Assembly: GCF_017599345.1 (NCBI RefSeq)
Contig: NZ_JAGFVL010000060.1
Span: 62,001 to 126,000 of the forward strand
Direction of reading: 5' to 3'
DNA length: 64,000 nt
Origin: Gracilibacillus suaedae
GTDB lineage: Bacteria > Bacillota > Bacilli > Bacillales > Amphibacillaceae
Both the position numbers and the translations under genes were made by a program. Shown piece after piece: positions 17,820 to 26,985 of this stretch (positions within the stretch are counted from its first letter, which is position 1; each line of letters begins with the position of its first letter). The notes below the pieces were generated by a model. The model saw only the letters and a list, made by a program, of their open reading frames with translations. It was not told where the DNA came from and made no database searches.

Positions 17820-18759
17820 CTGCGCCACTCCCTTCAAAATAACGATGATAGATTTCATCTAAACCATAATTTTTCTTTCTGATGTAATATAAATCAGAGC
17901 CAGCTTCTACAACGGTTCTAGCTACTGCAGAAGAAATATCTGTTTCGGCATAGATTTCTAATTGTTCATCGGTTTCCACAACTCGATTAACTCCGTCTAT
18001 ATCCTGTAATTGTTCATTTAATTTGTTATCAACTGGATTAGCCTTGGCATAGATAACAAATGAATCTTCCAAAAATAATTGTTTCGCTAAACCTTCAACA
18101 TTACCTTCCGCAAGTAATTTTCCTTTAACAAAAATACCAACACGATCACAAATTTGTTGCACCTGATGGAGCTGGTGAGAGGAAAGAAGTACCGTAATTC
18201 CTTCCTCTCGGTTTAGCCGTTTAATTAATGCAAGTAATTCGCGAACACCTTCAGGATCAATACCGAGTGTAGGTTCATCTAGAATGATAACTTCAGGATT
18301 TTTCATTAATACATCAGCCAAGCCCAAGCGCTGGCGCATACCACGTGAATATTTGCCAGCCTTTTTGTCGCCTGATTCTTTAAGCCCGACTTTTGCTAAT
18401 AAATCCCTTGCCCGTTCTTCTGCGATAGTACGAGGAATGGCGTTTAAACTAGCAGTGAAAAGTAAATTTTCATAGCCTGTCATATGTTCATAAAAACCAA
18501 GATCATCAGGTAAATAACCGACTCTTTTCTTAACAGCGAGTGGATTGGTTGTTGAGTTCATTCCACATACTTTGACACTACCGCTTGTCGGTTCACTTAA
18601 TCCTAACATCATCAGAATAGTAGTTGACTTTCCTGCACCGTTAGGACCTAACAGACCAAATATTTCTCCTTTTTCAATTGATAATGTCAGCTCATTGACT
18701 GCATATTGTTGATCATATTTTTTGGAGATACGATCGAGTTGAATAATCGGTTCAACCAT
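17797..18759 (-). CDS. ABC transporter ATP-binding protein
   Basis: A 320-residue ATPase with Walker A GPNGAGKST, Q-loop region YLPDD, signature YSRGMRQR, Walker B VIILDEPTLG and the SSHQ switch histidine. The C-terminal 100 residues are typical of exporter ATPases. It starts three bases after the NEW3 gene, whose last codons (GGG AGG AGA) double as its ribosome binding site. It pairs with the overlapping permease. The NEW3-ATPase-permease grouping recurs in Bacillaceae; its function has not been defined as far as I know. Confidence 0.9.
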   Translation of the reverse strand: MVEPIIQLDRISKKYDQQYAVNELTLSIEKGEIFGLLGPNGAGKSTTILMMLGLSEPTSGSVKVCGMNSTTNPLAVKKRVGYLPDDLGFYEHMTGYENLLFTASLNAIPRTIAEERARDLLAKVGLKESGDKKAGKYSRGMRQRLGLADVLMKNPEVIILDEPTLGIDPEGVRELLALIKRLNREEGITVLLSSHQLHQVQQICDRVGIFVKGKLLAEGNVEGLAKQLFLEDSFVIYAKANPVDNKLNEQLQDIDGVNRVVETDEQLEIYAETDISSAVARTVVEAGSDLYYIRKKNYGLDEIYHRYFEGSGADGKASSA

Positions 18760-18762
18760 TGA

Positions 18763-19923
18763 TTATCTCCTCCCGTATTTTCTAATAATCAAGTATAGTC
18801 CGCCTACTACTGCTAAGATGATTAATACACTAATAATTCCCCATAACGTCGATGTTTCGACGGATACACGGAAATCCGCGTCAGAAGAAGCTTCAGATGT
18901 TTCTGCTGTAAAGGTAGTGACATAATCACCGGCAATGGCATCATCTGGAGCTGTTAATGTTGCCTTCACTGTTTTCGATTCACCCGCCTTCAACGTCGCA
19001 ATGGAGCTCTCGTCAAATTCAGATTCCCAATTTGGCGGAGTGGAGGCAGAAATGGAAATATCATTTAGTGTTGCAGTTCCGGTATTCTCTACCACGAGAT
19101 CAATGGTTCGATTGTTTCCTGCTGTAACATCTGCACTTAAGTTTCCATCAGGTGTGGATACAGCTATTTCATAAGAGCCGGTAATAACCGCCTCCAGTGT
19201 AAGGTCAGATGATGTTGAACTATTGGTGGCACGAACTGGTATTTCATAGGTATCTGCTTTCACATCTGTTGGAGGCGTTACTTCGACTGTGATATCCTTT
19301 GATCCGTTCGGTTCCAATGTTACAGAAGTTACATTGTTACCATCAGCTTGAAATTGAACTCCCCAGCCTTCACCTGTTCCCGCTGATAAAGCATAGGTCT
19401 GTTCATCTGCTGTCCGGTTACGTAATGTGGCAGAATAAGAGAAGGTGGCATCCGCATGTCCTTCCATATTCGGTTGATCAGAACTAAACTCAGAATTAAA
19501 CGTTCCTTCCTCTGTAACCCTTGTGACAAATGGTAATTCTGCATAAGCATCACCTTCACCATCAGCGACGAGTTCGAACGAGTAAGCATCTTTTTCGATT
19601 TCAAGCGGAACCGTTACTTCTAGAGAAAGATCCTGCTCATTATTTCCACGGATCGAGAGTTGACTAATATCATTCCCGCCGGCTGTGATTGCATAATCCC
19701 ATCCCTCCGGCAGACCATTCACATCAAAAGACACATTCTGAATGGAAGAATTGTCATTAATAACCGTGACATCATACGTTAATGTTTCACCAGGTGTAAC
19801 AGATAGTCCTGTGTAAGGTGTGTACAACGTTAGACCACCAGCAGCAAACACGCTGCTAAGCGGAGTGAAAAGTAATAAGCCTAATAAAATAGTTAACGAG
19901 AGCGCTAATTTTTTGCGAAGCAT
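18763..19923 (-). CDS. NEW3 domain cell-surface protein with C-terminal membrane anchor
   Basis: A 386-residue exported protein. The signal peptide ends near residue 27 (SSVFAAGG). Three tandem Ig-like NEW3 domains follow, each with a turn such as TPGETLTYDVTV and GLPEGWDY/GTGEGWGV/STPPNWES. One transmembrane helix (about 361-380) ends in a positively charged tail, IIRKYGRR, so the bulk lies outside the cell. It is the first gene of an operon with an ABC exporter. It may be an extracytoplasmic partner or adhesin of the transporter (inference). The promoter region is shared with the divergent ECF sigma gene. Confidence 0.82.
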   Translation of the reverse strand: MLRKKLALSLTILLGLLLFTPLSSVFAAGGLTLYTPYTGLSVTPGETLTYDVTVINDNSSIQNVSFDVNGLPEGWDYAITAGGNDISQLSIRGNNEQDLSLEVTVPLEIEKDAYSFELVADGEGDAYAELPFVTRVTEEGTFNSEFSSDQPNMEGHADATFSYSATLRNRTADEQTYALSAGTGEGWGVQFQADGNNVTSVTLEPNGSKDITVEVTPPTDVKADTYEIPVRATNSSTSSDLTLEAVITGSYEIAVSTPDGNLSADVTAGNNRTIDLVVENTGTATLNDISISASTPPNWESEFDESSIATLKAGESKTVKATLTAPDDAIAGDYVTTFTAETSEASSDADFRVSVETSTLWGIISVLIILAVVGGLYLIIRKYGRR

Positions 19924-19987
19924 TTTAATTCCCCCTTATGTTTATTGGTTATTCATCAAGTGATACGGAGGAAAAAAGATTTTGGAT

Positions 19988-20015
19988 TTGTCATTTTCAA
20001 AAAAATTTGTAAAAT
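19988..20015 (+). promoter_or_regulatory. Probable promoter of the ECF sigma gene
   Basis: TTGTCA (19988-19993) and TAAAAT (20010-20015) are 16 bases apart, about 30 bases upstream of the GTG start. It looks like a housekeeping (SigA) promoter rather than an ECF autoregulated one. Confidence 0.5.
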
Positions 20016-20044
20016 AGAAATTAAAAAGGGAAGGGGCAGTACAT

Positions 20045-20605
20045 GTGGATGATTATTTGTTGTTGGAACACATGCGTGCAGGTAATCAAGAGGCATTTGA
20101 CGAATTCTATCAACGATATCATCAATATATTTTTCAAATTGCGTATAAAGTGTTAGCGAATCGCCCGGAAGCAGAAGATATTACTCAGGAAGTATTTATT
20201 GAAATCTATCAAAGGTGTGATCAATATCAAGCTTCCAGAGGCAGTATTAAAGCCTGGGTTGCGGTGAAAACTAGATCGAGAGCGATCGACAGGTTACGGA
20301 AAAAACCTGAGGTGTTAGCCGATAAGCTGGAAGATATCATTACCAATGCCAGTCCGGCAGCAGATCAATTTGTAATAGAGAAAATGGAGAAAGATATACT
20401 GCGGGCAGCACTTCTTAAGCTTCCTTTACCACAGCAACAGGCCATTTATCATATGTATTATGACCAATTCACTCAAAAAGAGATTGCCTTAAAAACCAAT
20501 CGTCCACTAGGTTCAGTGAAATCATCGATTCGTTATGGTTTACAAAATTTAAAAAAACAAAAATCATTATTGCGTTGGATCGGTTCTGGTGGAGGTGACA
20601 AGTAA
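20045..20605 (+). CDS. ECF-type RNA polymerase sigma factor
   Basis: A 186-residue sigma-70 family protein. Region 2 contains RPEAEDITQEVFIEIYQ, and region 4 contains LPLPQQQAIYHMYYDQFTQKEIA followed by the recognition helix GSVKSSIRYGLQNLKK. It resembles SigK-like ECF factors paired with RskA-type anti-sigma factors. The start is GTG at 20045 behind GGGAAGGGG. Its TAA overlaps the ATG of the anti-sigma gene by one base, so the two are translationally coupled. The target genes are unknown; the divergent NEW3/ABC operon is one candidate. Confidence 0.88.
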   Translation: MDDYLLLEHMRAGNQEAFDEFYQRYHQYIFQIAYKVLANRPEAEDITQEVFIEIYQRCDQYQASRGSIKAWVAVKTRSRAIDRLRKKPEVLADKLEDIITNASPAADQFVIEKMEKDILRAALLKLPLPQQQAIYHMYYDQFTQKEIALKTNRPLGSVKSSIRYGLQNLKKQKSLLRWIGSGGGDK

Positions 20606-21330
20606 TGGTGAAGGATAAACATATATCGGAAGAAAAGTTAGTTGATTATCTGGAAGATCAGCTATCAGAATCAGAAGCTCAAGACATTCAACGTCATGTA
20701 GATGGTTGTGTGAAGTGTCAGCATACATTAGCTTTTTGGCAGGAAACATTAGAAATAGATGAAGATCTTCAACCTTCAGCCCAGTTAAAGGAAAAAATTG
20801 ATCAATCACTACTTGCGGATCGATCTCCTAAGCAACGACAGGTCAAATGGAAAACGCCTTTGTTCGGATTAGCCGGTGTAATGATTGTAGTGATTCTGTT
20901 CTTTAGTTTGTCAGACTTTTTGAAAATAAAGCAGACGGTGGAACCTGATTATGAAGTATATCAAAATCAAGATATCATAAGTGATCAAGTGTTTATGAAT
21001 AATCCGGTTGTCGACAGTCAGCCGATTAAGCCCTATGAAGATTTCGCTGATATGGAAGGAATGGTCTGGATTAACCCGCAAACACAGGAAATTTTATTAG
21101 AGATGGAAGGGTTAACCAATTTTTATAATAATGATTATCAGATTTGGATAATCGATAAGAATGGAAACATTAACGGTGATCTTATTATGGTTGAAAATGG
21201 ATCAGCCCGGGTGTTATATCGAGTAGAAGACTTATCAGATTTCCGCTTTATGAAAGGAAGCGTCGAACCACCGGGAGGCAGCCATCAACCAACAGGACCA
21301 GAAACATTCTATGTAGATATTGAAAAATAA
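20605..21330 (+). CDS. Anti-sigma factor (zinc-finger, RskA C-terminal type)
   Basis: A 241-residue membrane protein. The N-terminal cytoplasmic part has the ZAS motif HVDGCVKC (about residues 31-38) that holds sigma. One transmembrane helix follows at about 87-105 (LFGLAGVMIVVILFFSL). The extracytoplasmic domain (WINPQTQEILLEMEGL through PPGGSHQPTGPETFYVDIE) matches the RskA C-terminal domain. It should sequester the co-encoded sigma factor at the membrane until a signal triggers release. A terminator follows at 21333. Confidence 0.88.
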   Translation: MVKDKHISEEKLVDYLEDQLSESEAQDIQRHVDGCVKCQHTLAFWQETLEIDEDLQPSAQLKEKIDQSLLADRSPKQRQVKWKTPLFGLAGVMIVVILFFSLSDFLKIKQTVEPDYEVYQNQDIISDQVFMNNPVVDSQPIKPYEDFADMEGMVWINPQTQEILLEMEGLTNFYNNDYQIWIIDKNGNINGDLIMVENGSARVLYRVEDLSDFRFMKGSVEPPGGSHQPTGPETFYVDIEK

Positions 21331-21332
21331 GT

Positions 21333-21375
21333 CTGTTCACGAGATAAAATTCTCGTGAACAGAAGCTAACTATTT
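21333..21375. terminator. Terminator between anti-sigma gene and DUF2164 gene
   Basis: CTGTTCACGAGA (21333-21344) and TCTCGTGAACAG (21351-21362) form a perfect 12-bp stem. The T run (21373-21378) is displaced by about nine bases, so termination strength is uncertain. Confidence 0.65.
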
Positions 21376-21606
21376 TTTGACTTTCTCAATCTCAAACACA
21401 TCTTCTAATTTCTCACTTAAAAACTGATGTGCGTCTTTCACTCCTTGGTTATAAAAGAAAGGTGCCATCTCTACCATGAAAAAATCTAGTATGAATCCGG
21501 CCTCTAAATTGCCCAATTCTTCCTGCCGTTCAGCAGCAAAATAATCCTGGATCGCAATAATCATTTCATCCCGTTTTTCTTTTGGTAAGGAAAAAGGTGT
21601 CTGCAT
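21370..21606 (-). CDS. DUF2164 family protein
   Basis: A 78-residue mostly helical protein. LPKEKRDEMIIAIQDYFAAERQEELGNLEAGFILDFFMVEMAPFF-type composition, with GVKDAHQ in the second half, matches the DUF2164 family of Firmicutes and Proteobacteria, whose function is unknown. The ATG at 21606 is preceded by AAAGGAG; an upstream in-frame start lacks one. It lies downstream of mreBH on the same strand, 36 bases away, and may be co-transcribed with it. Confidence 0.78.
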   Translation of the reverse strand: MQTPFSLPKEKRDEMIIAIQDYFAAERQEELGNLEAGFILDFFMVEMAPFFYNQGVKDAHQFLSEKLEDVFEIEKVKK

Positions 21607-21642
21607 GGAAAAACTCCTTTCGTTTTTCCTCATTATACCAGA

Positions 21643-22653
21643 CTATTTAACTGCTTTTTGCAATTTCTGAATCATTTGTAAGGAACGTCCTGTACCAACT
21701 GCCACAGATTCCAATGGATTATCAGCAAGGTGTACAGGTACATCATTGATTTCGTTGGATAGCCATTGCTGCATTCCTCTTAATAATGCACCACCACCAG
21801 TAATCGTAATACCTTGATCGACAATATCACCACTTAATTCCGGTGGGCAGCTTTCAAGTGTCTCCGTAATCGCATGTAAAATGGATTCTAATACTTCCTT
21901 AAAGGCATCATGAACCTCAGAAGAGCGTAACCTAATTACTTTTGGTAAACCTGTTACGAGATCACGGCCTCTGACATCCATTTCTTCTTCAGGATGGTCC
22001 TTGTGTGCATAACCGATTTCCATTTTTACTTTTTCAGCTGTACTTTCCCCGATTAGAACATTGTGCTGACGTTTAATATATTGAATAATCTCTTCATCCA
22101 TATGGTCACCGCCAACACGAACAGACCTACTTGCAACAACACCACCAAATGAAATAATACCTACTTCACTCGTGCCACCACCAATATCTACAATCATACT
22201 AGCTTGTGGCTCTGCTACTGGTAAATCAGCACCAATTGCTGCTGCTACCGGCTCTTCAATAAGGTGAACTTCTTTAGCACCAAAGCTTTTCACCGCATTA
22301 TCAATTGCTCTTCGTTCCACAGCGGTACTTCCTGATGGTGTACAAACAACAACACTTGGTTTACGTGTAGATACACCAGCCTTTTTACTGACTTTCTTCA
22401 AGAAAGCCTTAAGCATTTGCGTCGTCATATCAAAATCGGCGATGACCCCGTCTTTTAATGGACGGATAGGGACAATGTTTCTAGGTGTTTTCCCGATCAT
22501 ATTTTTGGCTTCATTACCGACTGCTACCACTTGGTTTGTTCTGGTATCGACCGCAACGACGGATGGCTCATTTAAGATGATGCCTTTACTTTTTGTATAT
22601 ATAAGAATATTTGCTGTTCCTAAATCTATTCCAATTTCTGTATTTGAAAACAT
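21643..22653 (-). CDS. mreBH: Rod-shape actin homologue MreBH
   Basis: A 336-residue MreB-family protein: [12 protein letters not shown] (phosphate 1 loop), [34 protein letters not shown] (phosphate 2 loop) and [13 protein letters not shown] (adenosine motif). The opening [19 protein letters not shown] resembles MreBH, the paralogue that positions lateral wall hydrolases in B. subtilis, more than MreB or Mbl, and the gene lacks mreC/mreD neighbours. The ATG at 22653 follows GGAGGTAAC. Assignment among the three paralogues rests on the N-terminus and context. Confidence 0.85.
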   Translation of the reverse strand: MFSNTEIGIDLGTANILIYTKSKGIILNEPSVVAVDTRTNQVVAVGNEAKNMIGKTPRNIVPIRPLKDGVIADFDMTTQMLKAFLKKVSKKAGVSTRKPSVVVCTPSGSTAVERRAIDNAVKSFGAKEVHLIEEPVAAAIGADLPVAEPQASMIVDIGGGTSEVGIISFGGVVASRSVRVGGDHMDEEIIQYIKRQHNVLIGESTAEKVKMEIGYAHKDHPEEEMDVRGRDLVTGLPKVIRLRSSEVHDAFKEVLESILHAITETLESCPPELSGDIVDQGITITGGGALLRGMQQWLSNEINDVPVHLADNPLESVAVGTGRSLQMIQKLQKAVK

Positions 22654-22789
22654 GATGTTACCTCCAATTAAGTATAATCTCTTTCTATAGTTATTCTGTT
22701 TTTCGTAAGGAATTATGACCGTAGATGGCATGGAGGATTTTGACATTTTTGTTACAAGAGAAAAGCTGTCTTGCTGCTAACGTTTTTTG

Positions 22790-22975
22790 AGCGGACATTT
22801 GGTTCGTTATTTGATGAAATACCAGCCATTTTTCGGTGTTAGCGGACATTGAATCCTTTATTTGGTTCATTTTGGCTTGAATTAGTATGATTATCAATGA
22901 ATAGCGGAATAGATGTCCGAGTGCGTCCTAAAAAGAGCTCTTTTGTCACAAATAACGGAACGAATGTCCGCAATC
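22790..22975. repeat. 51-bp-period array, two direct and two inverted units
   Basis: AGCGGACATT begins at 22790 and 22841, 51 bases apart. The inverted motif (GCGGAA or ACGGAA, then ATGTCCG) recurs with its TGTCCG at 22914 and 22965, again 51 apart. The two halves face each other across about 10-50 bases. The array lies in the roughly 390-base gap between mreBH and yflJ, which otherwise holds only the yflJ terminator. Confidence 0.85.
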
Positions 22976-23012
22976 ACTTTTGTAAGCCCCATCGTCTCTG
23001 TGCGCAACACAA

Positions 23013-23041
23013 CAAAAAACAGGTCGATCGCTCGACCTGTT
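23013..23041 (-). terminator. Intrinsic terminator of yflJ
   Basis: AACAGGTCGA and TCGACCTGTT form a perfect stem (23019-23028 with 23032-23041), followed on the minus strand by TTTTTTG. Confidence 0.9.
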
Positions 23042-23047
23042 AATATA

Positions 23048-23182
23048 TTAATTATTTTCTTTTTCGTCTAATAAATTAGCAAGGACATGTGCTTTAAATT
23101 TTTCAACTTTTCTACCTTCAATATAGCGCACACCTTTTTCCTTCAATTTTTCTACGTACCAGCCTTTACTTCCTACATGCAT
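23048..23182 (-). CDS. yflJ: DUF2639 family small protein (YflJ-like)
   Basis: A 44-residue protein opening MHVGSKGWYVEKLKEKGV and continuing RYIEGRKVEKFKAH. The GSKGWYV segment is the signature of the DUF2639 family represented by B. subtilis YflJ; its function is unknown. The ATG at 23182 follows GGGGTG with seven-base spacing. A strong terminator follows its stop codon directly. It is divergent from a MOSC-domain gene, as yflJ is next to yflK in B. subtilis, which supports the assignment. Confidence 0.85.
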   Translation of the reverse strand: MHVGSKGWYVEKLKEKGVRYIEGRKVEKFKAHVLANLLDEKENN

Positions 23183-23320
23183 CACTCAACACCCCTTACC
23201 ATTAATATTGCAGGTGCCATTCTATCATCTGTAAAATTCATTGAAAAGAGTTTATTATTAATTCTTTCTAGAAATTTTTAGTATAATAATAATAAGTATG
23301 TTGAAAAGGGAGTTTTGGAT

Positions 23321-23968
23321 GTGTCATATGTAATCGAATCCTTAAATGTGGGGAAACCAACTGTCCATCATTTAGATGGCCAGGAAATCAATACAGGCTT
23401 TAAGAAAACACCTACGCATCAACCCAACTATTTAACGGTTACAGGTTTTGAGAATGATGGACAAGCGGACCTTAAAAACCATGGCGGAGAAGAAAAAGCG
23501 TTATTAATGTATCCGAAAGTTCATTATCGATATTGGGAAGATAAGTATCAGCGAAGTTTTTCATATCCGGCCTTTGGTGAGAATATAACAATTAATGGTT
23601 TAACAGAGCAGGATTTATATATTGGAGACATTTTTCAGCTTGGCGAGACAGAAATTCAAGTTTCACAGCCAAGACAGCCGTGTTATAAAATAGCTAAAGT
23701 TCATGGTATTCAGGAGATGCCAGCTGTCGTAACGAAAACGGGCTACAGTGGATTTTACTTCCGTGTGCTCCAAGAAGGAATAGTAAAACCAACAGACCGA
23801 TTAATTAAAGTGAAGGAAGATCCGCAACAGGTAACACCAGTTGACGTATTTGATTGTTTATTTCATGACCGGAAAAATAGAGAACGAATGGAACAATACC
23901 TTCAAATAGATGCTTTAGCAGCCAATGTCAAAAGAAGTTTAACGAAACGAATCGAAAAGTTAGGATGA
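23321..23968 (+). CDS. yflK: MOSC domain protein (YflK/YiiM-like)
   Basis: A 215-residue protein with a MOSC domain in the first 160 residues: NHGGEEKALLMYP, FGENITINGL, and the cysteine motif SQPRQPCYKIA, where the conserved cysteine is thought to carry sulfur or bind the molybdenum cofactor. A helical C-terminal extension matches YiiM-type proteins, which reduce N-hydroxylated bases. I prefer GTG at 23321 because GGGAG lies eight bases upstream; TTG at 23315 is too close to it. The next gene starts six bases after the stop, so the two form an operon. Confidence 0.8.
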   Translation: MSYVIESLNVGKPTVHHLDGQEINTGFKKTPTHQPNYLTVTGFENDGQADLKNHGGEEKALLMYPKVHYRYWEDKYQRSFSYPAFGENITINGLTEQDLYIGDIFQLGETEIQVSQPRQPCYKIAKVHGIQEMPAVVTKTGYSGFYFRVLQEGIVKPTDRLIKVKEDPQQVTPVDVFDCLFHDRKNRERMEQYLQIDALAANVKRSLTKRIEKLG

Positions 23969-23974
23969 TACAAG

Positions 23975-24343
23975 ATGGACGTATTTTCACAACTTGCAGA
24001 AGAACGAATTAAACAAGCAATGAAAGATGGCGAGTTTGATCAGATAGAAGGAAAGGGAAAACCACTAAAGAAAGACCCGCTAGAACATGTCCCAGCAGAA
24101 TTACGAATGAGTTATCGTATCATGAAAAATAGCGGATATCTGCCTGAAGAAGTACAAATAAACAAAGAGTTAGCGTCATTACGAGATTTGCTGAAATATT
24201 GTACAGGTGATAAGGATAAACAACGTCTCGAGAAACGAATTTCAGAAAAAGAATTACAATTTCAAATGCTCCTAGACAAAAGAAATATGAAACAATCTTC
24301 CGCATACAAAAGATATAGCAGTAAAATTAATCGGTTATTTTAA
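23975..24343 (+). CDS. DnaJ-family domain protein (DUF1992)
   Basis: A 122-residue protein of the DUF1992 family. MDVFSQLAEERIKQAMKDGE and the IEGKGKPL stretch in the first 35 residues are typical, and the rest is helical with coiled-coil character. The family is annotated as DnaJ-homologue, but there is no HPD tripeptide here, so a co-chaperone role is unproven. It starts six bases after the MOSC gene. Confidence 0.82.
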   Translation: MDVFSQLAEERIKQAMKDGEFDQIEGKGKPLKKDPLEHVPAELRMSYRIMKNSGYLPEEVQINKELASLRDLLKYCTGDKDKQRLEKRISEKELQFQMLLDKRNMKQSSAYKRYSSKINRLF

Positions 24344-24433
24344 GGGAAAATGTAGAAAAGTTAGGAGATAGTACTTTTTTCATGTAACCTTTTCACGTAT
24401 ACTAGAAGAAAATAAAAAACAAAGGTGACTATT

Positions 24434-26098
24434 ATGCCACGCGAAAACAATCTATATTCAGGTACTAACGATGATTTATTAAGAATATTACATCATAACA
24501 TGAACCTTATGTTCGTAATTAGAAGGCGGGAAGGGCAATTCTATTGTTCATTTCTATCGGGGAAGTTGAAAGAGCAGTTGGAATTGCCGGAAATAATGAC
24601 AGCTACTGGTCAGGAATTCACCTTGGAATTTATATCAGTACAGAAAAGTAAGCTAACCCAGGCATTTACAGGTAAAGAAATCACGTTTAGACACCATTTT
24701 CATAATCATTATTTATACACCATGTTATCCCCCGTTACGAAAGATGGCGAAGTGATTGAGGTAGTAGGGACTACTATTGACATTACGTCATTTGAAAAAT
24801 CTGAACAACAAATTGAATTTATGGCAACTCACGACATCCTTACAAAGCTTCCTAATCGACAAAAGTTACTTGATGATTTAGACAGAAATATACATAATAA
24901 TTATAATGAAAAACCGAAAGCAATCATGATTTGTGATCTGGATCGGTTAAAGAATGTGAATGATACATTAGGACAATTTGCTGGTGATCAGGTAATCACT
25001 TTAATAGCAGATCGTCTAAAGGAAGCTGTATCGGAAAGGTGTCCGGTCTATCGCTTGGGTGGAGATGAGTTTGTTATTGTCATTGACCAAGAAGTACCAG
25101 ATATAAAAGCATTTGCAGAGCAGATTTTACAGGTTGTCAGACAACCAATTATTATCTCCAAGCATGATTTTTATATGACAGCGACGATTGGGGTATGTTG
25201 TGTGAACGAAAAAGCTTGCAAAACAGAGGACTATATCAATCGGGCAAGTGTAGCTGTTCATTATGGTAAAGTCCAAGGTGGCAACCGTATTAGTGAATAT
25301 ACGAATAAAATGAGTGAACAATATAATGAATTGATATTGTTAGAATCAGATATTCGTAAAGCATTCAAATTTAACGAATTTACGCTGTCCTATCAACCAA
25401 AAGTGGATGTGCATACTAATGAGATTGTTGGAGTAGAAGCATTGATTCGTTGGGAACATGGGAAAAAAGGCAAAATACCGCCATCTCTTTTTATCCCGAT
25501 TGCTGAAGAAATAGGTATGATCGATCAAATCGGGGAATGGGTGTTACGAGAAGCGTGTAAGCAATTCGTAAGATGGCATGAGAGTGGAGCGAATCCTGTA
25601 ATGGTTGCAGTCAATATTTCTGCAGTCGAACTGCAGAACCCGGATTTTCTGTCTCGAGTCAAACAAGTTATTAAGGAAACTGGCATGGATCCTAATTATT
25701 TAGAAATAGAGATTACGGAGAATAGTGTAATGCAAAATACCGAAGAATGTATTGAAATGATGAATGAATTACGTTCTATGGGTGTCTCTTTATCGATTGA
25801 TGACTTCGGTACCGGTTATTCCTCGATGGGATACTTACAAAAGTTTCCGATTAATTATTTGAAAATAGATCAATCTTTTATTAAGGAATTGTTTGAAGAA
25901 TCTGGCAGTGCGGAAATTATAAAAGCAATGATTCAATTAGGGCATACGTTTGGTTTGAAGGTAGTAGCGGAAGGTGTAGAAGGTGAACGAATACTTTCTT
26001 TTATTAGAAATGAGAAATGTGATTATTATCAAGGGTATTTTTATAGTAAACCGCTTGAGGCGGATTTAATTGAAGAGAAATTGTTAGCATTTTCATAG
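24434..26098 (+). CDS. GGDEF-EAL protein, putative bifunctional c-di-GMP enzyme
   Basis: A 554-residue protein in three parts. Residues 1-115 look like a PAS-type sensor ending VVGTTIDITSFEKSE. A GGDEF domain (about 125-285) has the intact active site YRLGGDEFVIVI and the metal site in ICDLDRLK. An EAL domain (about 305-550) has VGVEALIRWEH, ITENSVM, DDFGTGYSS and LKIDQSFI. Both domains keep catalytic residues, so it could make and break cyclic di-GMP. No membrane segment is present, so it is cytoplasmic. The ATG at 24434 is preceded by AAAGGTG, which overlaps the upstream GTG alternative. Confidence 0.9.
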   Translation: MPRENNLYSGTNDDLLRILHHNMNLMFVIRRREGQFYCSFLSGKLKEQLELPEIMTATGQEFTLEFISVQKSKLTQAFTGKEITFRHHFHNHYLYTMLSPVTKDGEVIEVVGTTIDITSFEKSEQQIEFMATHDILTKLPNRQKLLDDLDRNIHNNYNEKPKAIMICDLDRLKNVNDTLGQFAGDQVITLIADRLKEAVSERCPVYRLGGDEFVIVIDQEVPDIKAFAEQILQVVRQPIIISKHDFYMTATIGVCCVNEKACKTEDYINRASVAVHYGKVQGGNRISEYTNKMSEQYNELILLESDIRKAFKFNEFTLSYQPKVDVHTNEIVGVEALIRWEHGKKGKIPPSLFIPIAEEIGMIDQIGEWVLREACKQFVRWHESGANPVMVAVNISAVELQNPDFLSRVKQVIKETGMDPNYLEIEITENSVMQNTEECIEMMNELRSMGVSLSIDDFGTGYSSMGYLQKFPINYLKIDQSFIKELFEESGSAEIIKAMIQLGHTFGLKVVAEGVEGERILSFIRNEKCDYYQGYFYSKPLEADLIEEKLLAFS

Positions 26099-26145
26099 GA
26101 CTTCTTGAAGAAAATAAGATTAAGATATAGTTGAGGTGGTATTAT

Positions 26146-26625
26146 ATGATTAAAGTATTGTTTATTTGTTTAGGAAATATTTGCAGATCTCCAATGGCCG
26201 AAGCGGTATTTCGTCATATCGTCAAGGAAAAGGGAGTAGAGGATCAGTTTGTAATTGATTCAGCAGGATTAGGCGATTGGCATATAGGTAATCCTCCACA
26301 TCAAGGAACAAGAGCAAAGCTAGATGAATTAAATATTTCGTATCATGGACAACAAGCGAGACAAATTCAAGCAAATGATGTAGAAGAATTTGATTATGTC
26401 ATTGCAATGGATCAGCAAAATATGGATGATTTATCACAATTTTCGTATCAAACAACTGGTGTGACTGTAAAAAAATTGATGGATTTTGTGGATCAACCGA
26501 AAGAACAAAATGTACCAGATCCATATTTCACCAAAAACTTTGATTACACGTATGAGTTAGTGAAAGAAGGCTGTGAGCAATTATTTGCGTACATTTCCAA
26601 TAAGCATGATTTAGACATAAAATGA
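26146..26625 (+). CDS. yfkJ: Low-molecular-weight protein-tyrosine phosphatase
   Basis: A 159-residue LMW-PTP with the catalytic loop CLGNICRSP at residues 8-16 and the general-acid aspartate in VPDPYF near residue 125. It removes phosphate from tyrosine in target proteins and has been linked to stress resistance in Bacillus. The ATG at 26146 follows GAGGTGG. It heads a cluster with a YtxH-like gene and yfkH in the order seen in B. subtilis. A hairpin-bearing repeat fragment lies in the 72-base gap before the next gene. Confidence 0.9.
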   Translation: MIKVLFICLGNICRSPMAEAVFRHIVKEKGVEDQFVIDSAGLGDWHIGNPPHQGTRAKLDELNISYHGQQARQIQANDVEEFDYVIAMDQQNMDDLSQFSYQTTGVTVKKLMDFVDQPKEQNVPDPYFTKNFDYTYELVKEGCEQLFAYISNKHDLDIK

Positions 26626-26697
26626 GACATTCATCAAGGGGGCTTACCCCATGATGGTTAGCGCCATGAAAAACTAAGATCAGAGGGGTTGAGAGTC

Positions 26698-26985
26698 ATG
26701 GGAAAAGAAAGATTAATCAAAGGTATACTTACTGGAGCAGTTGTTGGAGGGCTTATTACATTGAGTGATCGAGAAACGCGATCATATGTGACAAGGAAAT
26801 TACAGGTTTGTGGCAACAAGGCGGCCTATTATGCTAAGAATCCAGCAAATGCAATCCATCAATTAAATCTAAACTATGCCAAATGTTCTGAACAGCTTGC
26901 TACAGGACTAACCTCTGCATTAAACATGCTTCATCAATTGCAAGAACTGACAGAAAAAGTAGACAAACGAGACAACAATGGTTAA
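26698..26985 (+). CDS. YtxH domain-containing protein (YfkI position)
   Basis: A 95-residue protein. GILTGAVVGGLITLSDRET in the first 25 residues is the glycine-rich hydrophobic segment of YtxH-type proteins, and the remainder is helical with a C-terminal coiled-coil segment (LHQLQELTEKVDKR). Function is unknown; these are stress-associated, membrane-associated small proteins. It overlaps the start of yfkH by eight bases, indicating translational coupling. The ATG at 26698 follows AGAGGGG. Confidence 0.7.
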   Translation: MGKERLIKGILTGAVVGGLITLSDRETRSYVTRKLQVCGNKAAYYAKNPANAIHQLNLNYAKCSEQLATGLTSALNMLHQLQELTEKVDKRDNNG

